A stretch of 64,000 bases of DNA from Trinickia diaoshuihuensis. GTDB taxonomy: Bacteria > Pseudomonadota > Gammaproteobacteria > Burkholderiales > Burkholderiaceae. Position numbers and translations under genes: made by a program. The DNA lies in the NCBI RefSeq assembly GCF_003390925.1, contig NZ_QUBS01000089.1, positions 62,001 through 126,000 of the forward strand, read 5' to 3'. The notes beneath the pieces are model-generated. The model did not search any database and had not been told where the DNA came from. It saw only the letters and a list, made by a program, of their open reading frames with translations. This document shows, piece after piece, positions 8,084 through 19,200 of this stretch. Every line of letters starts with the position of its first letter. The stretch's first letter is position 1.

Positions 8084-10683
8084 CTGAACTGAGTCGCGCC
8101 GCGCTGTTCGGCAAATTGGGCGCGCCCGCCTATCGCGCCATCGAAAGCGGCACCGCCTTGGGCAAGGCACGGGGGCATGCGTACGTGGAATTGGCGCATT
8201 GGCTGTTGCAAATCGTTCGGCACGAGGATTCCGATCTACGCCGGATCGCCTCGTTTTTCGAGATCGACGCCGGTTTGCTCGCCGATGAGTTGGAGCGCTC
8301 GTTGGAGCGCTTGCCGCGTTGCGCCGGACAGCCGATCGACTTATCGAGCGACGTCATGGAGGCCGCGGAGCGCGGCTGGATCCATGCGTCGCTGAGGTAC
8401 GGGGCTCAGCGGGTGCGCACGGGGCATTTGCTCGTCGGTATCGTCGGCGCACCGTCGCTGAAGCGGACGCTGACCGCATGCGCGCCCTCGCTGGCGCGGC
8501 TGGACGAGCACGCGTGCGTCCGAGCGCTCGAGCACATCGCGGCCGGCTCTCCCGAGGCGGCGGCCGGCGGGCATGATGCGGCCACGCCGGAGACTGACTC
8601 CGAGGCCCTTGAGCGCTATACAGTCGATCTGACCGCGCTCGCCAGGGAAGGCAAGCTCGACGCGGTGGTGGGGCGGAACGACGAAATTCGCCAGGTCATC
8701 GACATCTTGCTGCGGCGCCGGCAAAACAACCCGCTGCTGACCGGCGACGCGGGCGTGGGAAAAACGGCGATCGTCGAGGGGCTCGCGCAACGTATCGTCG
8801 CCGGTGAGGTGCCGCAGAGGCTGCGCGGCGTTTCGTTGCGCTCGCTGGATATCGGATTGCTTCAAGCCGGGGCCGGCGCAAAGGGCGAATTCGAAGCGCG
8901 CTTGCGCCGGGTCGTCGACGAAGTGCAGGCGGCGCAGCCGCCCGTGATTCTTTTTATCGACGAGGCGCATACGCTCGTCGGTGCGGGCGGGACCGCGGGC
9001 ACCGGCGACGCGGCGAACCTGCTCAAGCCCGCGCTGGCGCGCGGTGCTTTGCGCACCATTGCGGCCACGACGTGGGCCGAATACAAGCGTCACATCGAAA
9101 AAGATCCGGCGCTCGCGCGGCGGTTTCAGCCCGTATCGGTCGCGGAGCCGAACGAGGCGCGCGCACTTGCGATGCTGCGCGCCGTGGCGCCCGCGATGGA
9201 GGCGCATCACGGTGTGCTGGTGCTCGAGGAAGCTTTGCATGCCGCGGTGACGCTCAGCCATCGGTATATCAACGATCGGCAGTTGCCCGACAAGGCGGTG
9301 AGTTTGCTCGATACCGTTTGCGCACGGGTTGCGGCCGGCCGCGATGCGGTACCGCCGCCGCTCGATGAGGCGCGCGAGCGAGTTGCAACGCTGGCGGCCG
9401 AGTACCGCGCGCTCGCTCGTGAGCGGGTGCTGGGCCGCGTCGAGCCGCTGTGCGTGGGGCAAGCGCAGCAAGCGCTGGCGGCCGAGCGCGAGAAAGCTGC
9501 CGCGCTGGAGCAGTGCTGGCACGAGCAAGCGCGTCAGGTTGCCGACGTCTTATCGCTGCGCGCGACGCTCATCGAGGAGGCCGGCGACGACGACCGCCGA
9601 GCCGCGCTCGCTCGCCTGGAGGGCGAGCTGCGAGAGCAGCAGGGAGAACTGCCGCTCGTCGCCGCGAGTGTGGACCGGCAAGCCGTGGCTTCGGTGGTGC
9701 AAGATTGGACCGGCGTTCCGGTGCGACGCATGCTTCGCGACGAACTCGATACCGTGCTCGGCTTAGCGGCGCGATTGAACGCGAGGATCGTCGGCCAGGC
9801 GCACGCGATCGAGCGTATCGCCCGGCGCGTGCGTACGGCGCGCGCCGGTTTGCAGCGGCCCGGGCGGCCGCTCGGCGTCTTCTTGCTCGCCGGACCATCG
9901 GGCGTGGGTAAGACCGAAACGGCGCAAGCCTTGGCCGAGGCGATCTACGGCGGCGAGCGCAACTTGATCACGTTCAACATGAGCGAGTATCAGGAAGCAC
10001 ATACCGTGTCCACGCTGAAAGGCGCGCCGCCCGGCTATGTCGGTTACGGCGAGGGCGGGGCGCTGACCGACGCGGTTCGCCGCAAGCCGTACTGCGTCGT
10101 GCTGCTGGACGAGATCGAAAAAGCCCACCGCGACGTTCATGCCTTGTTCTATCAAGTCTTCGACAAAGGCTGGATGGAGGACGGCCAGGGCCGCATCGTG
10201 GATTTCCGCAATACGCTGATCCTGCTCACGACGAATCTCGGCGACGCGTGCATCTTGCGCGCGTGGCACGACGCGCGCGGGGCCACGGCCGACGTACTCG
10301 ATGCGTTGCGGGGCCCGCTGCGCGAAGCGCTGCTCACGGTCTTTCCCGCGGCACTGATCGCGCGGATGACGACGATCGCGTACATGCCGCTTTCCGACGA
10401 CGCGATGCGCTCGATCGTGCGGGCGCAGCTCGAGCAAGTGTGCAAGCAGGTGCAGGCGGAGCATGCCGTGACGCTCGCGTATGACGAGGCGGTCGTGGCT
10501 GCCATCGTCGATCGATGCGCGGAGCGCGAAAGCGGTGCGCGCCTCGTCGACGCGACGATTGCCGATGCGGTTTTACCTGAAATCGGTCACGCGTTGCTGT
10601 GCGACCGCGCGGAACAACGCAAGCCTGCCCGAATGACGTTATTCGCCGATCGAGGTGAATTCGGCTGCCGCATCGAGGCTTGA
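8080..10683 (+). CDS. tssH: Type VI secretion AAA+ ATPase ClpV (TssH)
   Basis: 867 residues. ClpV is the cytosolic ATPase that dismantles contracted TssB/TssC sheaths. It has an N-terminal Clp-N repeat domain (about 1-150), a first AAA+ module with Walker A GDAGVGKT (K228) and Walker [10 protein letters not shown], a middle coiled-coil region (about 420-520), and a second AAA+ module with Walker [10 protein letters not shown] (K611) and Walker [13 protein letters not shown] ClpB-type small C-terminal domain follows. The length and both intact nucleotide sites indicate a functional enzyme. The start overlaps the tssG stop. Confidence 0.97.
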   Translation: MTELSRAALFGKLGAPAYRAIESGTALGKARGHAYVELAHWLLQIVRHEDSDLRRIASFFEIDAGLLADELERSLERLPRCAGQPIDLSSDVMEAAERGWIHASLRYGAQRVRTGHLLVGIVGAPSLKRTLTACAPSLARLDEHACVRALEHIAAGSPEAAAGGHDAATPETDSEALERYTVDLTALAREGKLDAVVGRNDEIRQVIDILLRRRQNNPLLTGDAGVGKTAIVEGLAQRIVAGEVPQRLRGVSLRSLDIGLLQAGAGAKGEFEARLRRVVDEVQAAQPPVILFIDEAHTLVGAGGTAGTGDAANLLKPALARGALRTIAATTWAEYKRHIEKDPALARRFQPVSVAEPNEARALAMLRAVAPAMEAHHGVLVLEEALHAAVTLSHRYINDRQLPDKAVSLLDTVCARVAAGRDAVPPPLDEARERVATLAAEYRALARERVLGRVEPLCVGQAQQALAAEREKAAALEQCWHEQARQVADVLSLRATLIEEAGDDDRRAALARLEGELREQQGELPLVAASVDRQAVASVVQDWTGVPVRRMLRDELDTVLGLAARLNARIVGQAHAIERIARRVRTARAGLQRPGRPLGVFLLAGPSGVGKTETAQALAEAIYGGERNLITFNMSEYQEAHTVSTLKGAPPGYVGYGEGGALTDAVRRKPYCVVLLDEIEKAHRDVHALFYQVFDKGWMEDGQGRIVDFRNTLILLTTNLGDACILRAWHDARGATADVLDALRGPLREALLTVFPAALIARMTTIAYMPLSDDAMRSIVRAQLEQVCKQVQAEHAVTLAYDEAVVAAIVDRCAERESGARLVDATIADAVLPEIGHALLCDRAEQRKPARMTLFADRGEFGCRIEA

Positions 10684-10707
10684 GGCAACGCGAGTAAGGA
10701 ACCCGAT

Positions 10708-11097
10708 ATGCCCCAACCCGTCGTTGCCGGCGCCGAATTGACTTGCACGTTCGGTGCCGCGCCTACCGCGCTGGTCGTATTGCCGCAAGCACGCGTTCTC
10801 ATCGAGGGGCGCCCCGCCGCGACGATCATGGATCACGAGCCGCTCGTCAATATTCCGACCTTCGGGCTTTGCAGTTCGCCGGCGAATCCCGCCGTCGCAG
10901 CGGCGACGGCGGCGGCCATGGGCGTGCCGACCCCCGCGCCATGCATTCCCGAAACCGTTGCGCCTTGGCTGCCCGGGGCGCCGACCGTCTCAATCGGTGC
11001 GTTGCCGGCGCTGACTAACGCCAGCGTTTGTTTGTGCGCATTCGGTGGGAGCGTCGCGGTGGCATTCGGCGGCGCCGTGCGCACGTTGATGCCTTGA
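10708..11097 (+). CDS. PAAR-like (DUF4280-type) spike-tip protein
   Basis: 129 residues. PAAR-like proteins sharpen the VgrG spike and can dock effectors. The N-terminus MPQPVVAGAELTCTFGAAPT and the central GRPAATIMDHEPLVNIPTFG segment, with the NIPTFGLC and later LPGAPTVSIGALPALTNAS stretches, fit the DUF4280/PAAR-like family found in Burkholderia T6SS clusters. Three cysteines lie in the second half (GLCSS, PAPCIP, VCLCAFGG). It lies directly upstream of vgrG, as expected for a tip protein. It has no effector extension, so any cargo must bind non-covalently. Confidence 0.85.
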   Translation: MPQPVVAGAELTCTFGAAPTALVVLPQARVLIEGRPAATIMDHEPLVNIPTFGLCSSPANPAVAAATAAAMGVPTPAPCIPETVAPWLPGAPTVSIGALPALTNASVCLCAFGGSVAVAFGGAVRTLMP

Positions 11098-11118
11098 AGC
11101 GCGGGAGCGAGTGACTCG

Positions 11119-13083
11119 ATGACCCTTCCACTCCAAGCGCCGCGCGCGGCGCGCGTGAAGACCGCACTGGCGGACGATACGCTCGTGTTGTCGGCGGCGA
11201 GCGGCGTCGATGCGCTCTCGCGCCCGTTCGAGATCCGCGCGACGCTGCTGAGCGATCGCGCGGATCTTGAAGCACGTGCGTTGCTCGGGACGAGATTGTC
11301 GATTTCGGTGGAATCGAGCGAACGCACGCGCGAATTCAACGGCATCGTTGCGGCGTTTTCGATCGTCGAGCCCGGCGTGGACGAAGGCCGGCGCGCGCTT
11401 TTTTGCTATGAGGCGATCGTCCGACCGAGCCTTTGGCTGCTCACGCTCGGACGACATTGCCGCTTCTTTCACGGGCGCACGGTGCTGGAGATCGTCGAGG
11501 CCGTGCTGGCCGGGTATCGCATCGATTACCGAAATGCCTGCGCCGCGCGCTACCCGAAACGCGATCATTGCGCGCAGTACAACGAGAGCGACTTCGACTT
11601 CGTGAGCCGCCTGCTCGAGCGTGACGGCATCTATTATTTTTTCGAGCATGAAAACGGCCGCGACCGCCTCGTGTTGGCCGATGCGCCGGGCGCGCCGGCT
11701 CACGTGGGAGCGATCCCGTACTCCGAAGTACGGATGGATGCATGGCCCGTTTCGGAATCGATCTACCGGTGGCGGTTCGAGCACCGTTTGGCGACGGGCA
11801 CGGCCGAATTGACGGCGTTCGACTTCACCAACGCCAAAGCGAGCGCGCAGCAACAAGCGCTCGTCACGCGCGCATCGAGCGATGCCGGGGAGCGCCGTTA
11901 CGTCGCCGCCGAGTACGAGATGCATTACCTCACGCAAGACGACGGGCGCCGCTTAGCGCAGGCGCGCATCGATGCGTTGCAGGCGGCGAGCGCATGCGCG
12001 ACCGGTGCCGCGACAACGCCGGCCATCGCGCCGGGGCATCGTTTTACGCTCGCGGATCACCCTCGCGCCGATCAAAACGAAGACTATCTCGTCACCGAAG
12101 CGCAGTACCGCATTCGGGGCGGCGATTACGTGCCCGGGTGCGACGCCGCGAGGCGCCAGGAGCCCGTGTTCGATTGCACGTTCAAAGCGCTGCCGAGTCG
12201 CTATCCGTTCCGGCCGGAGCGCACGACGCCTCGCCCGCATGCGGGTCCGCAGAGCGCCAGTGTGGTCGCGCCGGAGGGCGATAGCATGAGCACCGCCGAG
12301 CACGGCTGCGTCAAGGTGCAGTTTCACTGGGAACAGCTCGACCCGCCGTCGGCCGGCCAACGCCTGCAACGCTGCTGGGTACGCGTGGCGCAAGGGTGGG
12401 CGGGCCGCAATTGGGGGATGGTCTTCATGCCGCGCGTGGGGCAGGAGGTCATCGTCGAATTTATCGACGGCGATCCGGATTGTCCCGTGATCGTCGGCGC
12501 GCTCTATAACAGCGCCAATCCGCCACCTTATGCGCTGCCCGCGCACGAGTCCATTTCGACGATACGCAGCGCATCGCTCGCCGGCGACGGAGAGCGTAGC
12601 GAGCTGCGCTTCGACGATAAAAATTTGCAACTGCTGCTTTATACGGGCGGGCGCGCCGACAGCTATGTGAAACGCGATTCGCTTAGTTGGGTGGGGGAGG
12701 ACGCGCATGCGATCGTCGAGGGGCGGCAGCTCGTCAAGGTGGGCGCGCACGACCTGACGATCGGCGAAGAGCAGCGCGTGAAGGTCGGTGCAAGCGCGTC
12801 GCTCTCAGCGGGTATCGACATCGTGCAGGCCGCAGGCGTCAATTATTCCGCGCAGGGCGAGATCGTTCATATCAAGGGCGGTGCGAGCGTGGTCATCGAA
12901 GCGGGCGCGATGCTCACGCTCAAGTGCGGCGGCAGCTTCGTGACCATCACGCCCGCCGGCGTGCAAGTGAGCGGCCCCGTCGTCGGTTTGAACAGCGGCG
13001 GGGCGGCGGGCTCCGCGCCGGGCGCCTCGCCCCATGCGCCGAGCGCGCCTAAAAAGGCCGACGACGGCTCGGGTGCGCGATGA
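11119..13083 (+). CDS. vgrG: Type VI secretion spike protein VgrG (TssI)
   Basis: 654 residues. VgrG trimers form the gp27/gp5-like puncturing spike. The gp27-like part covers the N-terminal ~380 residues and includes NESDFDFVSRLLERDGIYYF. The gp5/OB-fold part has GCVKVQFHWEQLDPP, WVRVAQGWAGRNWG and MVFMPRVGQEVIVEFIDGDP, the typical VgrG signature. A repetitive beta-helix stalk rich in K/G/A follows. The tail ends in a short Ala/Pro-rich segment with no recognisable effector domain, so this is a structural VgrG. Its stop overlaps tssJ (ATGA). Confidence 0.96.
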   Translation: MTLPLQAPRAARVKTALADDTLVLSAASGVDALSRPFEIRATLLSDRADLEARALLGTRLSISVESSERTREFNGIVAAFSIVEPGVDEGRRALFCYEAIVRPSLWLLTLGRHCRFFHGRTVLEIVEAVLAGYRIDYRNACAARYPKRDHCAQYNESDFDFVSRLLERDGIYYFFEHENGRDRLVLADAPGAPAHVGAIPYSEVRMDAWPVSESIYRWRFEHRLATGTAELTAFDFTNAKASAQQQALVTRASSDAGERRYVAAEYEMHYLTQDDGRRLAQARIDALQAASACATGAATTPAIAPGHRFTLADHPRADQNEDYLVTEAQYRIRGGDYVPGCDAARRQEPVFDCTFKALPSRYPFRPERTTPRPHAGPQSASVVAPEGDSMSTAEHGCVKVQFHWEQLDPPSAGQRLQRCWVRVAQGWAGRNWGMVFMPRVGQEVIVEFIDGDPDCPVIVGALYNSANPPPYALPAHESISTIRSASLAGDGERSELRFDDKNLQLLLYTGGRADSYVKRDSLSWVGEDAHAIVEGRQLVKVGAHDLTIGEEQRVKVGASASLSAGIDIVQAAGVNYSAQGEIVHIKGGASVVIEAGAMLTLKCGGSFVTITPAGVQVSGPVVGLNSGGAAGSAPGASPHAPSAPKKADDGSGAR

Positions 13084-13652
13084 GACATGCTCGCATCGTC
13101 TTGCCGTGTCTCGGCGCACTGTGGCTCACGGCATGCGCTCACTGGCCGCGCGAACGATCGGACGACGCGGTGCGAGCGCGCTGGACGTTGAGCGCGTCCT
13201 CGTCCGTCAATCCCGGCGCGCAGGGGCAGAGCGCGCCGGTGCTCGTGCGCTTGTATGCGCTCGCTCAGCGCGATGCGTTCGATCAGGCCACGTTCTTCGA
13301 ACTCTATGACCACGATCAGACCGTGCTTGGCCGGTCCGCGCTCGCGCGTAGCGTGATCGTCTTACGGCCGGGCGAACGGATTCGGCTCGACGAACCGCTC
13401 GATGCGCGCACCCGAGCGCTTGCGATCGTGGCGGCGTATCGACGCATCGATACCGCGCACTGGCGGGCGATCGTCGATGTGGATCCATCGGCGTCTCGCG
13501 ACGTGGAACTCGCGGCCGTTTTCGCCGGCGATGGCGTCACGGTCAGGCGCGTGCCGCAAGCGCCTCCGGTCGATGACGACGGGCTCGTCGGACGGTTCGT
13601 CAAGCCGCTTTGGAAAAAACTGACGGACGCGATCGGCGCCGCACGCAAATGA
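13080..13652 (+). CDS. tssJ: Type VI secretion outer-membrane lipoprotein TssJ
   Basis: 190 residues. The N-terminus is a lipoprotein signal, with a hydrophobic stretch ending in the lipobox LTAC (Cys19 or so). TssJ anchors the TssL-TssM membrane complex to the outer membrane. The mature part shows the transthyretin-like fold features: SASSSVNPGAQGQSAPVLVR, LYALAQRDAFDQATFFELYD, and the PGERIRLDEPLDARTRALAI block. Position between vgrG and tssK is normal. The start overlaps the vgrG stop. Confidence 0.94.
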   Translation: MRHARIVLPCLGALWLTACAHWPRERSDDAVRARWTLSASSSVNPGAQGQSAPVLVRLYALAQRDAFDQATFFELYDHDQTVLGRSALARSVIVLRPGERIRLDEPLDARTRALAIVAAYRRIDTAHWRAIVDVDPSASRDVELAAVFAGDGVTVRRVPQAPPVDDDGLVGRFVKPLWKKLTDAIGAARK

Positions 13653-13733
13653 TGCGCGCATGCGACGAAGCGGCGGGCGCGTTCGATTCGATTGTCGAAT
13701 CGGGTGTCACGTGCACGATTTTCGGGGAAATCA

Positions 13734-15089
13734 ATGCTTTGCAACGATAGGGTCGTGTGGTCGGAAGGGATGCTGCTGCAGCAACAGCATCTGCAACAAC
13801 ACGACAGATACCTGCACTGGCTGATCGGTGCGCGCTGTGCTCCGAGAGCGCCGCACGGTTGGGGCTTCTCGATGCTCGAGATCGACCGTGCGCAATTGGC
13901 CCTCGGTAAGCTTGCGTTGCTCGCATGCGAAGGGGTGATGCCGGACGGCACGCCGTTTTCGCTGCCCGGCAACGGCGATTTGCCGTTGCCGATCGACGTG
14001 CCCGAAAACCGGCGCGAGGTCACCGTCGTGCTGGCGCTGGCGCTAGCGAGGCCGGGCGTGCCGGAAGTCGAGGACGATTCGGAGAGGGACGATCCGGGGG
14101 CGCACGGCGAGTCGTACGCGAGATACCGGCGTGCCGAATATGCCGTGGACGATTGTCACGCACGCGGAGGCGACAGCGCGCTCGTTCAGGTCGCGCGCGT
14201 GCGCATGCGTCTCGCGTTCGCCGACGAGATCGGCGATGCGTTCACGCGCATCGGCGTCGCGCGGATCGTCGAGCGCCGTGCCGATCATCGGCTCGTGCTC
14301 GATCCTGCGTACATACCACCTTGCCTCGACTATCGGGTCGCGGCGTCCTTGTCGGCATTCGTCGACGAACTAGCCGGGTTGCTGCGTCAGCGCGCGCAGA
14401 TGCTTTCGGCACGTCTCGCTCAGCCGGGAATCGGCGCGGTCGCCGAGTTGACCGATTTCCTATTGCTGCAACTCGTCAATCGTGTGGAGCCGCTGCTGGC
14501 GCATTGGGCGCAAAGCGCGGGCGTTCATCCGGAATCGCTCTATTGCGCGTTGTTGCAGTTGGCCGGCGAACTGCCTGGCCTCACTCACGGCGCGATGCGG
14601 CACGCCGAGCGCGGCCCCTATCGGCATGACGCGCTCGCCGCGACGTTCGCGCCTTTGATGGAGACCGTGCGCGAAGCGCTCAGTCATGCGATGAATCCGC
14701 AGGCGGTAGCCATCGGCCTCGACGCGAGGCCGTTCGGCTTGCACGTGGCGCGCGTGGCGGACTCGACGCTGTTCGCCAGCAGCGGTTTCGTGTTGACCGC
14801 GCGTGCGGACATGGCCGTCGACATGCTCGCGGCGTCCTTACCGCAGCACCTGAAGGTCGGGCCGCTGGAAACGATCGACGACCTCGTGAACTTGCAGTTG
14901 CCCGGCATCGCGCTGCGCCTGTTGCCCGCCGCGCCGCGCCAGTTGCCGTTTCACGCGCAGCGCTGCTATTTCGCGCTCGACGCGAACGATCCGTTGTGGC
15001 CGCGCTTGGCATCGTCGGGCGCGCTCGCGATGCATGTGGCCGGCAGCTTGCCCGGCTTGGAGTTGCAGCTATGGGCGATCCGGCAATGA
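13734..15089 (+). CDS. tssK: Type VI secretion baseplate protein TssK
   Basis: 451 residues. TssK links the baseplate to the TssJLM membrane complex. The start MLCNDRVVWSEGMLLQQQHL and the following QHDRYLHWLI are the diagnostic N-terminal block; further family features are GWGFSMLEID, GVMPDGTPF and the C-terminal LPGLELQLWAIRQ. The open frame extends 42 bases upstream, but the ATG at 13734 is preceded by GGGGAAA and starts the conserved sequence. The 81-bp gap after tssJ is among the larger gaps in this operon, the others being 25-78 bp. The stop overlaps tssL (ATGA). Confidence 0.95.
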   Translation: MLCNDRVVWSEGMLLQQQHLQQHDRYLHWLIGARCAPRAPHGWGFSMLEIDRAQLALGKLALLACEGVMPDGTPFSLPGNGDLPLPIDVPENRREVTVVLALALARPGVPEVEDDSERDDPGAHGESYARYRRAEYAVDDCHARGGDSALVQVARVRMRLAFADEIGDAFTRIGVARIVERRADHRLVLDPAYIPPCLDYRVAASLSAFVDELAGLLRQRAQMLSARLAQPGIGAVAELTDFLLLQLVNRVEPLLAHWAQSAGVHPESLYCALLQLAGELPGLTHGAMRHAERGPYRHDALAATFAPLMETVREALSHAMNPQAVAIGLDARPFGLHVARVADSTLFASSGFVLTARADMAVDMLAASLPQHLKVGPLETIDDLVNLQLPGIALRLLPAAPRQLPFHAQRCYFALDANDPLWPRLASSGALAMHVAGSLPGLELQLWAIRQ

Positions 15090-16294
15090 CGCGGGCATGG
15101 GATGGCGTCGCGGCGGCGCGGATTCGGGTGGGCGCGGAAATCAATCTGCCGCTCGCGGCGGCTCGCCCGTTGCTCGATCTCGCCTGCACGCTGCGCCTGC
15201 GTCCCTACGAGGATGCGCTAGAGCCGCTGCGCGACCGGCTGCGCGCAATGGTCGAGGCATTCGACGAGGCACTCGCCGATGCCCGGCTCGATGAACGCGA
15301 ACGGACGGCGGCGCACTACTGCTTGTGCACCTTCGTCGACGAGATCGTCGCCGCGACGCCGTCCGGCGGCGGCGGTGCCTGGGCGAGCTGTAGCTTGTTG
15401 ATGCTGTTTCATGGCGAAACGTCGGGTGGCGAGCGCTTTTTCTCGCTGCTGCAAGATCTTTCGCGCGACGCGAATGCGCACCTCGACGTATTGGAACTCA
15501 TCTACGTGATGCTTGCCCTGGGGATGCAGGGCCGTTATCGCTTGCTCGATGCCGGGGCCGCTCGTCTGGAGTCGGTGCGCGCCGATCTGAGGCGCCGGCT
15601 CTTGGCGGAACGCTCGATGCCGCGCGCTTGGCCGGGGCCGATGGCGGGCCACGAGCATGTTTGGCGCGGACACGCTCGATGGTTGGGCTGCCGGGCCGTC
15701 GTCACCCTTGCTCTCGCCGCGTTCGTCTCGCTGATCGTCGTGGTCGATGCGCGTCTGCACGCGCAAGCGATGCCGGTGATCGACACATTGGCGCGTATCG
15801 CGGTCGCGCCGGCCACGGGTATCGCAACGCTCCCCGAGCACGGGTCGAGCGCGCTCGCGGATAGCCTCTCGAGCCGTTTGACCGACGATGTTTCGGCTGG
15901 GCGGCTCGCGCTCGACTCCGCCCCCGATCGGGCGGTTCTCACGCTCGGCAGCGACGCGCTGTTCGCGTCGGGCAGCGCGAAGGTTCTACCCGATCGGATC
16001 GCGTTGCTGCGGCGGATCGGGATCGCGCTGCGCGGGTTCGATGCGCGCATCGTCGTGTCGGGCCATACGGACGACGAGGCGCCTTCGCGCGGAAAGCCAT
16101 CGAATTGGCAACTCTCGCTAGCGCGCGCGACAGAGGTCGTCAATCTGCTGCGCGAACAAGCCGGGGCGCCGGAACGGTTTCTCGCCCAAGGACGCGGCGC
16201 TTCCGAGCCCGTGGTCCCGAACGATTCGCCGGCGGACCGAGCACGCAATCGCCGGGTCGTGATTACGGTAATCGCTGATGGGGCTGCGTTATGA
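15086..16294 (+). CDS. tssL: Type VI secretion membrane protein TssL with OmpA-like domain
   Basis: About 402 residues. The N-terminal cytoplasmic DotU domain (about 15-190) holds ALADARLDERERTAAHYCLC and ELIYVMLALGMQGRYR. A single membrane segment near residues 215-235 (AVVTLALAAFVSLIVVVD) follows. The periplasmic C-terminus is an OmpA-like peptidoglycan-binding domain with VVSGHTDDEAPS, NWQLSLARATEVVNLL and RARNRRVVITV. The start at 15086 overlaps the tssK stop; a second ATG at 15071 would add five residues. TssL with its own peptidoglycan-binding domain removes the need for a separate TagL-type anchor. Confidence 0.94.
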   Translation: MTRAWDGVAAARIRVGAEINLPLAAARPLLDLACTLRLRPYEDALEPLRDRLRAMVEAFDEALADARLDERERTAAHYCLCTFVDEIVAATPSGGGGAWASCSLLMLFHGETSGGERFFSLLQDLSRDANAHLDVLELIYVMLALGMQGRYRLLDAGAARLESVRADLRRRLLAERSMPRAWPGPMAGHEHVWRGHARWLGCRAVVTLALAAFVSLIVVVDARLHAQAMPVIDTLARIAVAPATGIATLPEHGSSALADSLSSRLTDDVSAGRLALDSAPDRAVLTLGSDALFASGSAKVLPDRIALLRRIGIALRGFDARIVVSGHTDDEAPSRGKPSNWQLSLARATEVVNLLREQAGAPERFLAQGRGASEPVVPNDSPADRARNRRVVITVIADGAAL

Positions 16295-19200
16295 GCATGT
16301 TAGGAAAATTCTTTCCCCGGTGGCGATCAGGCACGGCGAATCGGCCGGATAGAGCCGAGGGGGCGCCAACCGAGCCGATCCGTAAAGGTCTCGTGCGTCC
16401 CGTCGTGTCCGATCGCATGCGCCGCGACGCCGATGCGATCGTGGCATCCGCCGTGCGTTGGGTCCGCGCGGGAGGTCCGGCATGGCGCTTGGGCAAACAT
16501 AGCGTTTATCGTTTGCCTTGGTATCTCGTCGTAGGCGAGCGCGGCGCGGGAAAATCGACGCTCGCGCGCGCGTTCGGCCAGCGTCCGCAAGATCATCCCT
16601 CGCCTGCCTCGGCGGCGAGCGGCGAGACGCTGCTACGTGGCTGGTTCGGCAAGGACGCCGTCTTATTCGAAGCGACGCTTGGAGAGCCCGAGAGCGAAGC
16701 CGTCTGGCACGCGTTGATTCGACGGTTGCGGCGCGTGCGCGGCGCGTGTCCGGCGAACGGCGTCGTCGTTACCGTCTCGGTTCGGCAACTCGTCGATAGC
16801 GACGACGCGGCGCGAGCGCGCTATGCCGACGGCGTGCGGCAGCGCATCGACGAATGCCATCGCCTATGGAAAAGGCGGCTACCGGTTTATCTGCTCGTGA
16901 CGCAGTGCGATCGCTTGACCGGCTTCGAGGCGTTCTGCGGTGATTCGACGGACGAGGCGCGCGCAAGCTCTCTCGGGCTCGTCTTTCCGCTCGCGACGAA
17001 TGCATCGGACGATGCATCGCCAGGCGGCGCCGCGCACGGATTCGACGCGCTGATGCGGGCGGCGCGGGCGCAGGTCGTCGCGCGCATGCCGGTCCGCGCC
17101 GATGCATACCGCGCCGCGATGACGTTCGGCTTTCCCGAGGCGTTCAATAGATTGGCCGCGCCTCTGAGCGAGTTCTTGCGCAATGCGTTCGAGGCTTCGC
17201 CCGGATGCCCCGAAACGCCGTTGCTGCGTGGCGTGCATTTCTGCGCGGTCGCGACGACGCCGGCCGCGGTGAACGCGTATGCCTCCGATTCTGCGTCCGT
17301 TACGCTCCCGGCAGCGCCCGCCTTGCATGGGGCGTCCGGGTCCGAGCGTCCTTACTTCATCGAAGGTTTTTTTCGGAGGGCGGTTTTTCAAGAGCGGGGC
17401 CTTGCGCGCTCGCGTCTCGCGCTGCCGCATCGGCGCATCGTCATCGCGCGCGTGATGACGGCCGCGTGTGCGCTCATGCTCGCGTGTGCGGCAATCGGTC
17501 TTGTCACCGCCTATCGGCACGGGAGTACGGCAGTCGCCGCCACGGCGCCCGCGGCTGCCGCGCTCGTGCGTGCCGCCCAAGCGGGCGTCGAGCTTCGCTC
17601 GCCGCGTGCGATGCTCGCCCTGCTAGACGAGGCTCGCGCTCTGCCTTGCGGCAAGGCGTGGCAAGAGCCGGGGCAAGCTTGGCTCGTCGGCCTCGACCTC
17701 GTGCGCGAAGTGCATCTGGAGCGTGCCTGCCGGTCGGCCTATGCGACCGTACTGCGTGAAACGGTGCAGCCTTACGTCATCGAGCGCATGAAGGCGCAGT
17801 TGGGGGACGCGAGCGACACCCCAGCGAAGCAATTCCAGACGCTGCGCGCTTATTCGATGTTAGGCGCGAAGGCTCATTACGACGGTGCCACGGTGCTCGC
17901 CTGGATCGAGGAAGACGCTTCGCGGCTAGCGCTATCGCCGGCTGAACGGGCCGCTTGGCTGGCGCACTGCGCCGCTTGGGCCGACGCCGCCGCGCTCGCG
18001 CCGGCCGTCCCGCTGGACGCGAAGCTGGTCGGCGAGGCACGCGCGCGTCTGCTCACGCAACCTCGGGCGCAGCGCATATTCGACGCGCTGATGCCGGCGC
18101 TTCGCGCTGCCGTGCCGGAGCCGCTGTCGGTCGCCGAGATGGCGGGTCCGGCGGCGGCACTCGTGTTTTACCGCAAAAGCGGGGCTCGGCTCAGCGACGG
18201 CGTGCCGGGCGTCTATACGTTAGCCGGACTCGGTCGTTACTTCGGCGTGCGCGATGCGGCGCTCGCGCAAGGCCGGCGGGACGATTGGATACTCGGCCGC
18301 CCGGCCTCGGCCACGGCGGAGCCGGGCGAACTGGCGGCAAGCGTCGATCGCCTGTACTTTGCCGCTTACGCGCAAGCTTGGGATACCGTCATCGACGACG
18401 TCCGATTGAGGCCTCTGCCGGGGTCCGGCGATGCCGCGTCGCTCGTTTCACTGCTGGCGGGCCATGATTCCCCATTGCAGGCGTTCCTCGCGCGCGTCGC
18501 AAAGGAAACGACGATTGCCGGTGCCGCGTCCGCGCGGGCAGCCGCCGCTAGGGCGCCGGACCGCGTGGGTATCGTCGGACGCAAGGTCCGGCAGTGGTTC
18601 TCGGGGGCGGCACCGGCGACGCAACCGCCTCTTCGATTAACCGACGATAGCGCAGCGTCGGCCTCGTTGGTCGACGAGCACTTCGCGGCCCTGCATCGGC
18701 TCGTCGCCGGATCGGGCGAGCGGGGCAGCGGAGCACTCGGCGAAGTCCAGGCGCAGTTGAAAGAGCTAGCCGTTTATCTGCGTGCGGCCGATACCGCGCG
18801 CGGGAGCGGCTTGCCTGCACCCGCGGACGACGCGCTCGATCGACTGACCGAAAGCGCCCTGACGCTGCCCGAACCGGTGGGCGATATGCTCGGTTCGCTG
18901 GCACGCGAAGGCACCACGTCGGCTCAGTCGGCGCAGCGCAACCACATCGAGCGGCAATGGCGGGCTGAGGCGGGCGCGTTTTGCCATGCGGCGATCGACG
19001 GTCGGTATCCTTTTTTTTCTAGCGGCGGCGATGAGGTTACGCCTGACGATTTCGCACGGCTATTCGCCCCTGGCGGGTTGCTCGATACGTTCTTTCAAAC
19101 GTATTTGAAACCGTACGTCGATACGAGTGCGACGCCTTGGGTCTGGCGCCCGCGGATCGCCCCGCCCGGGATGCCGGTCGCCGCGTTGCGCGAGTTCGAG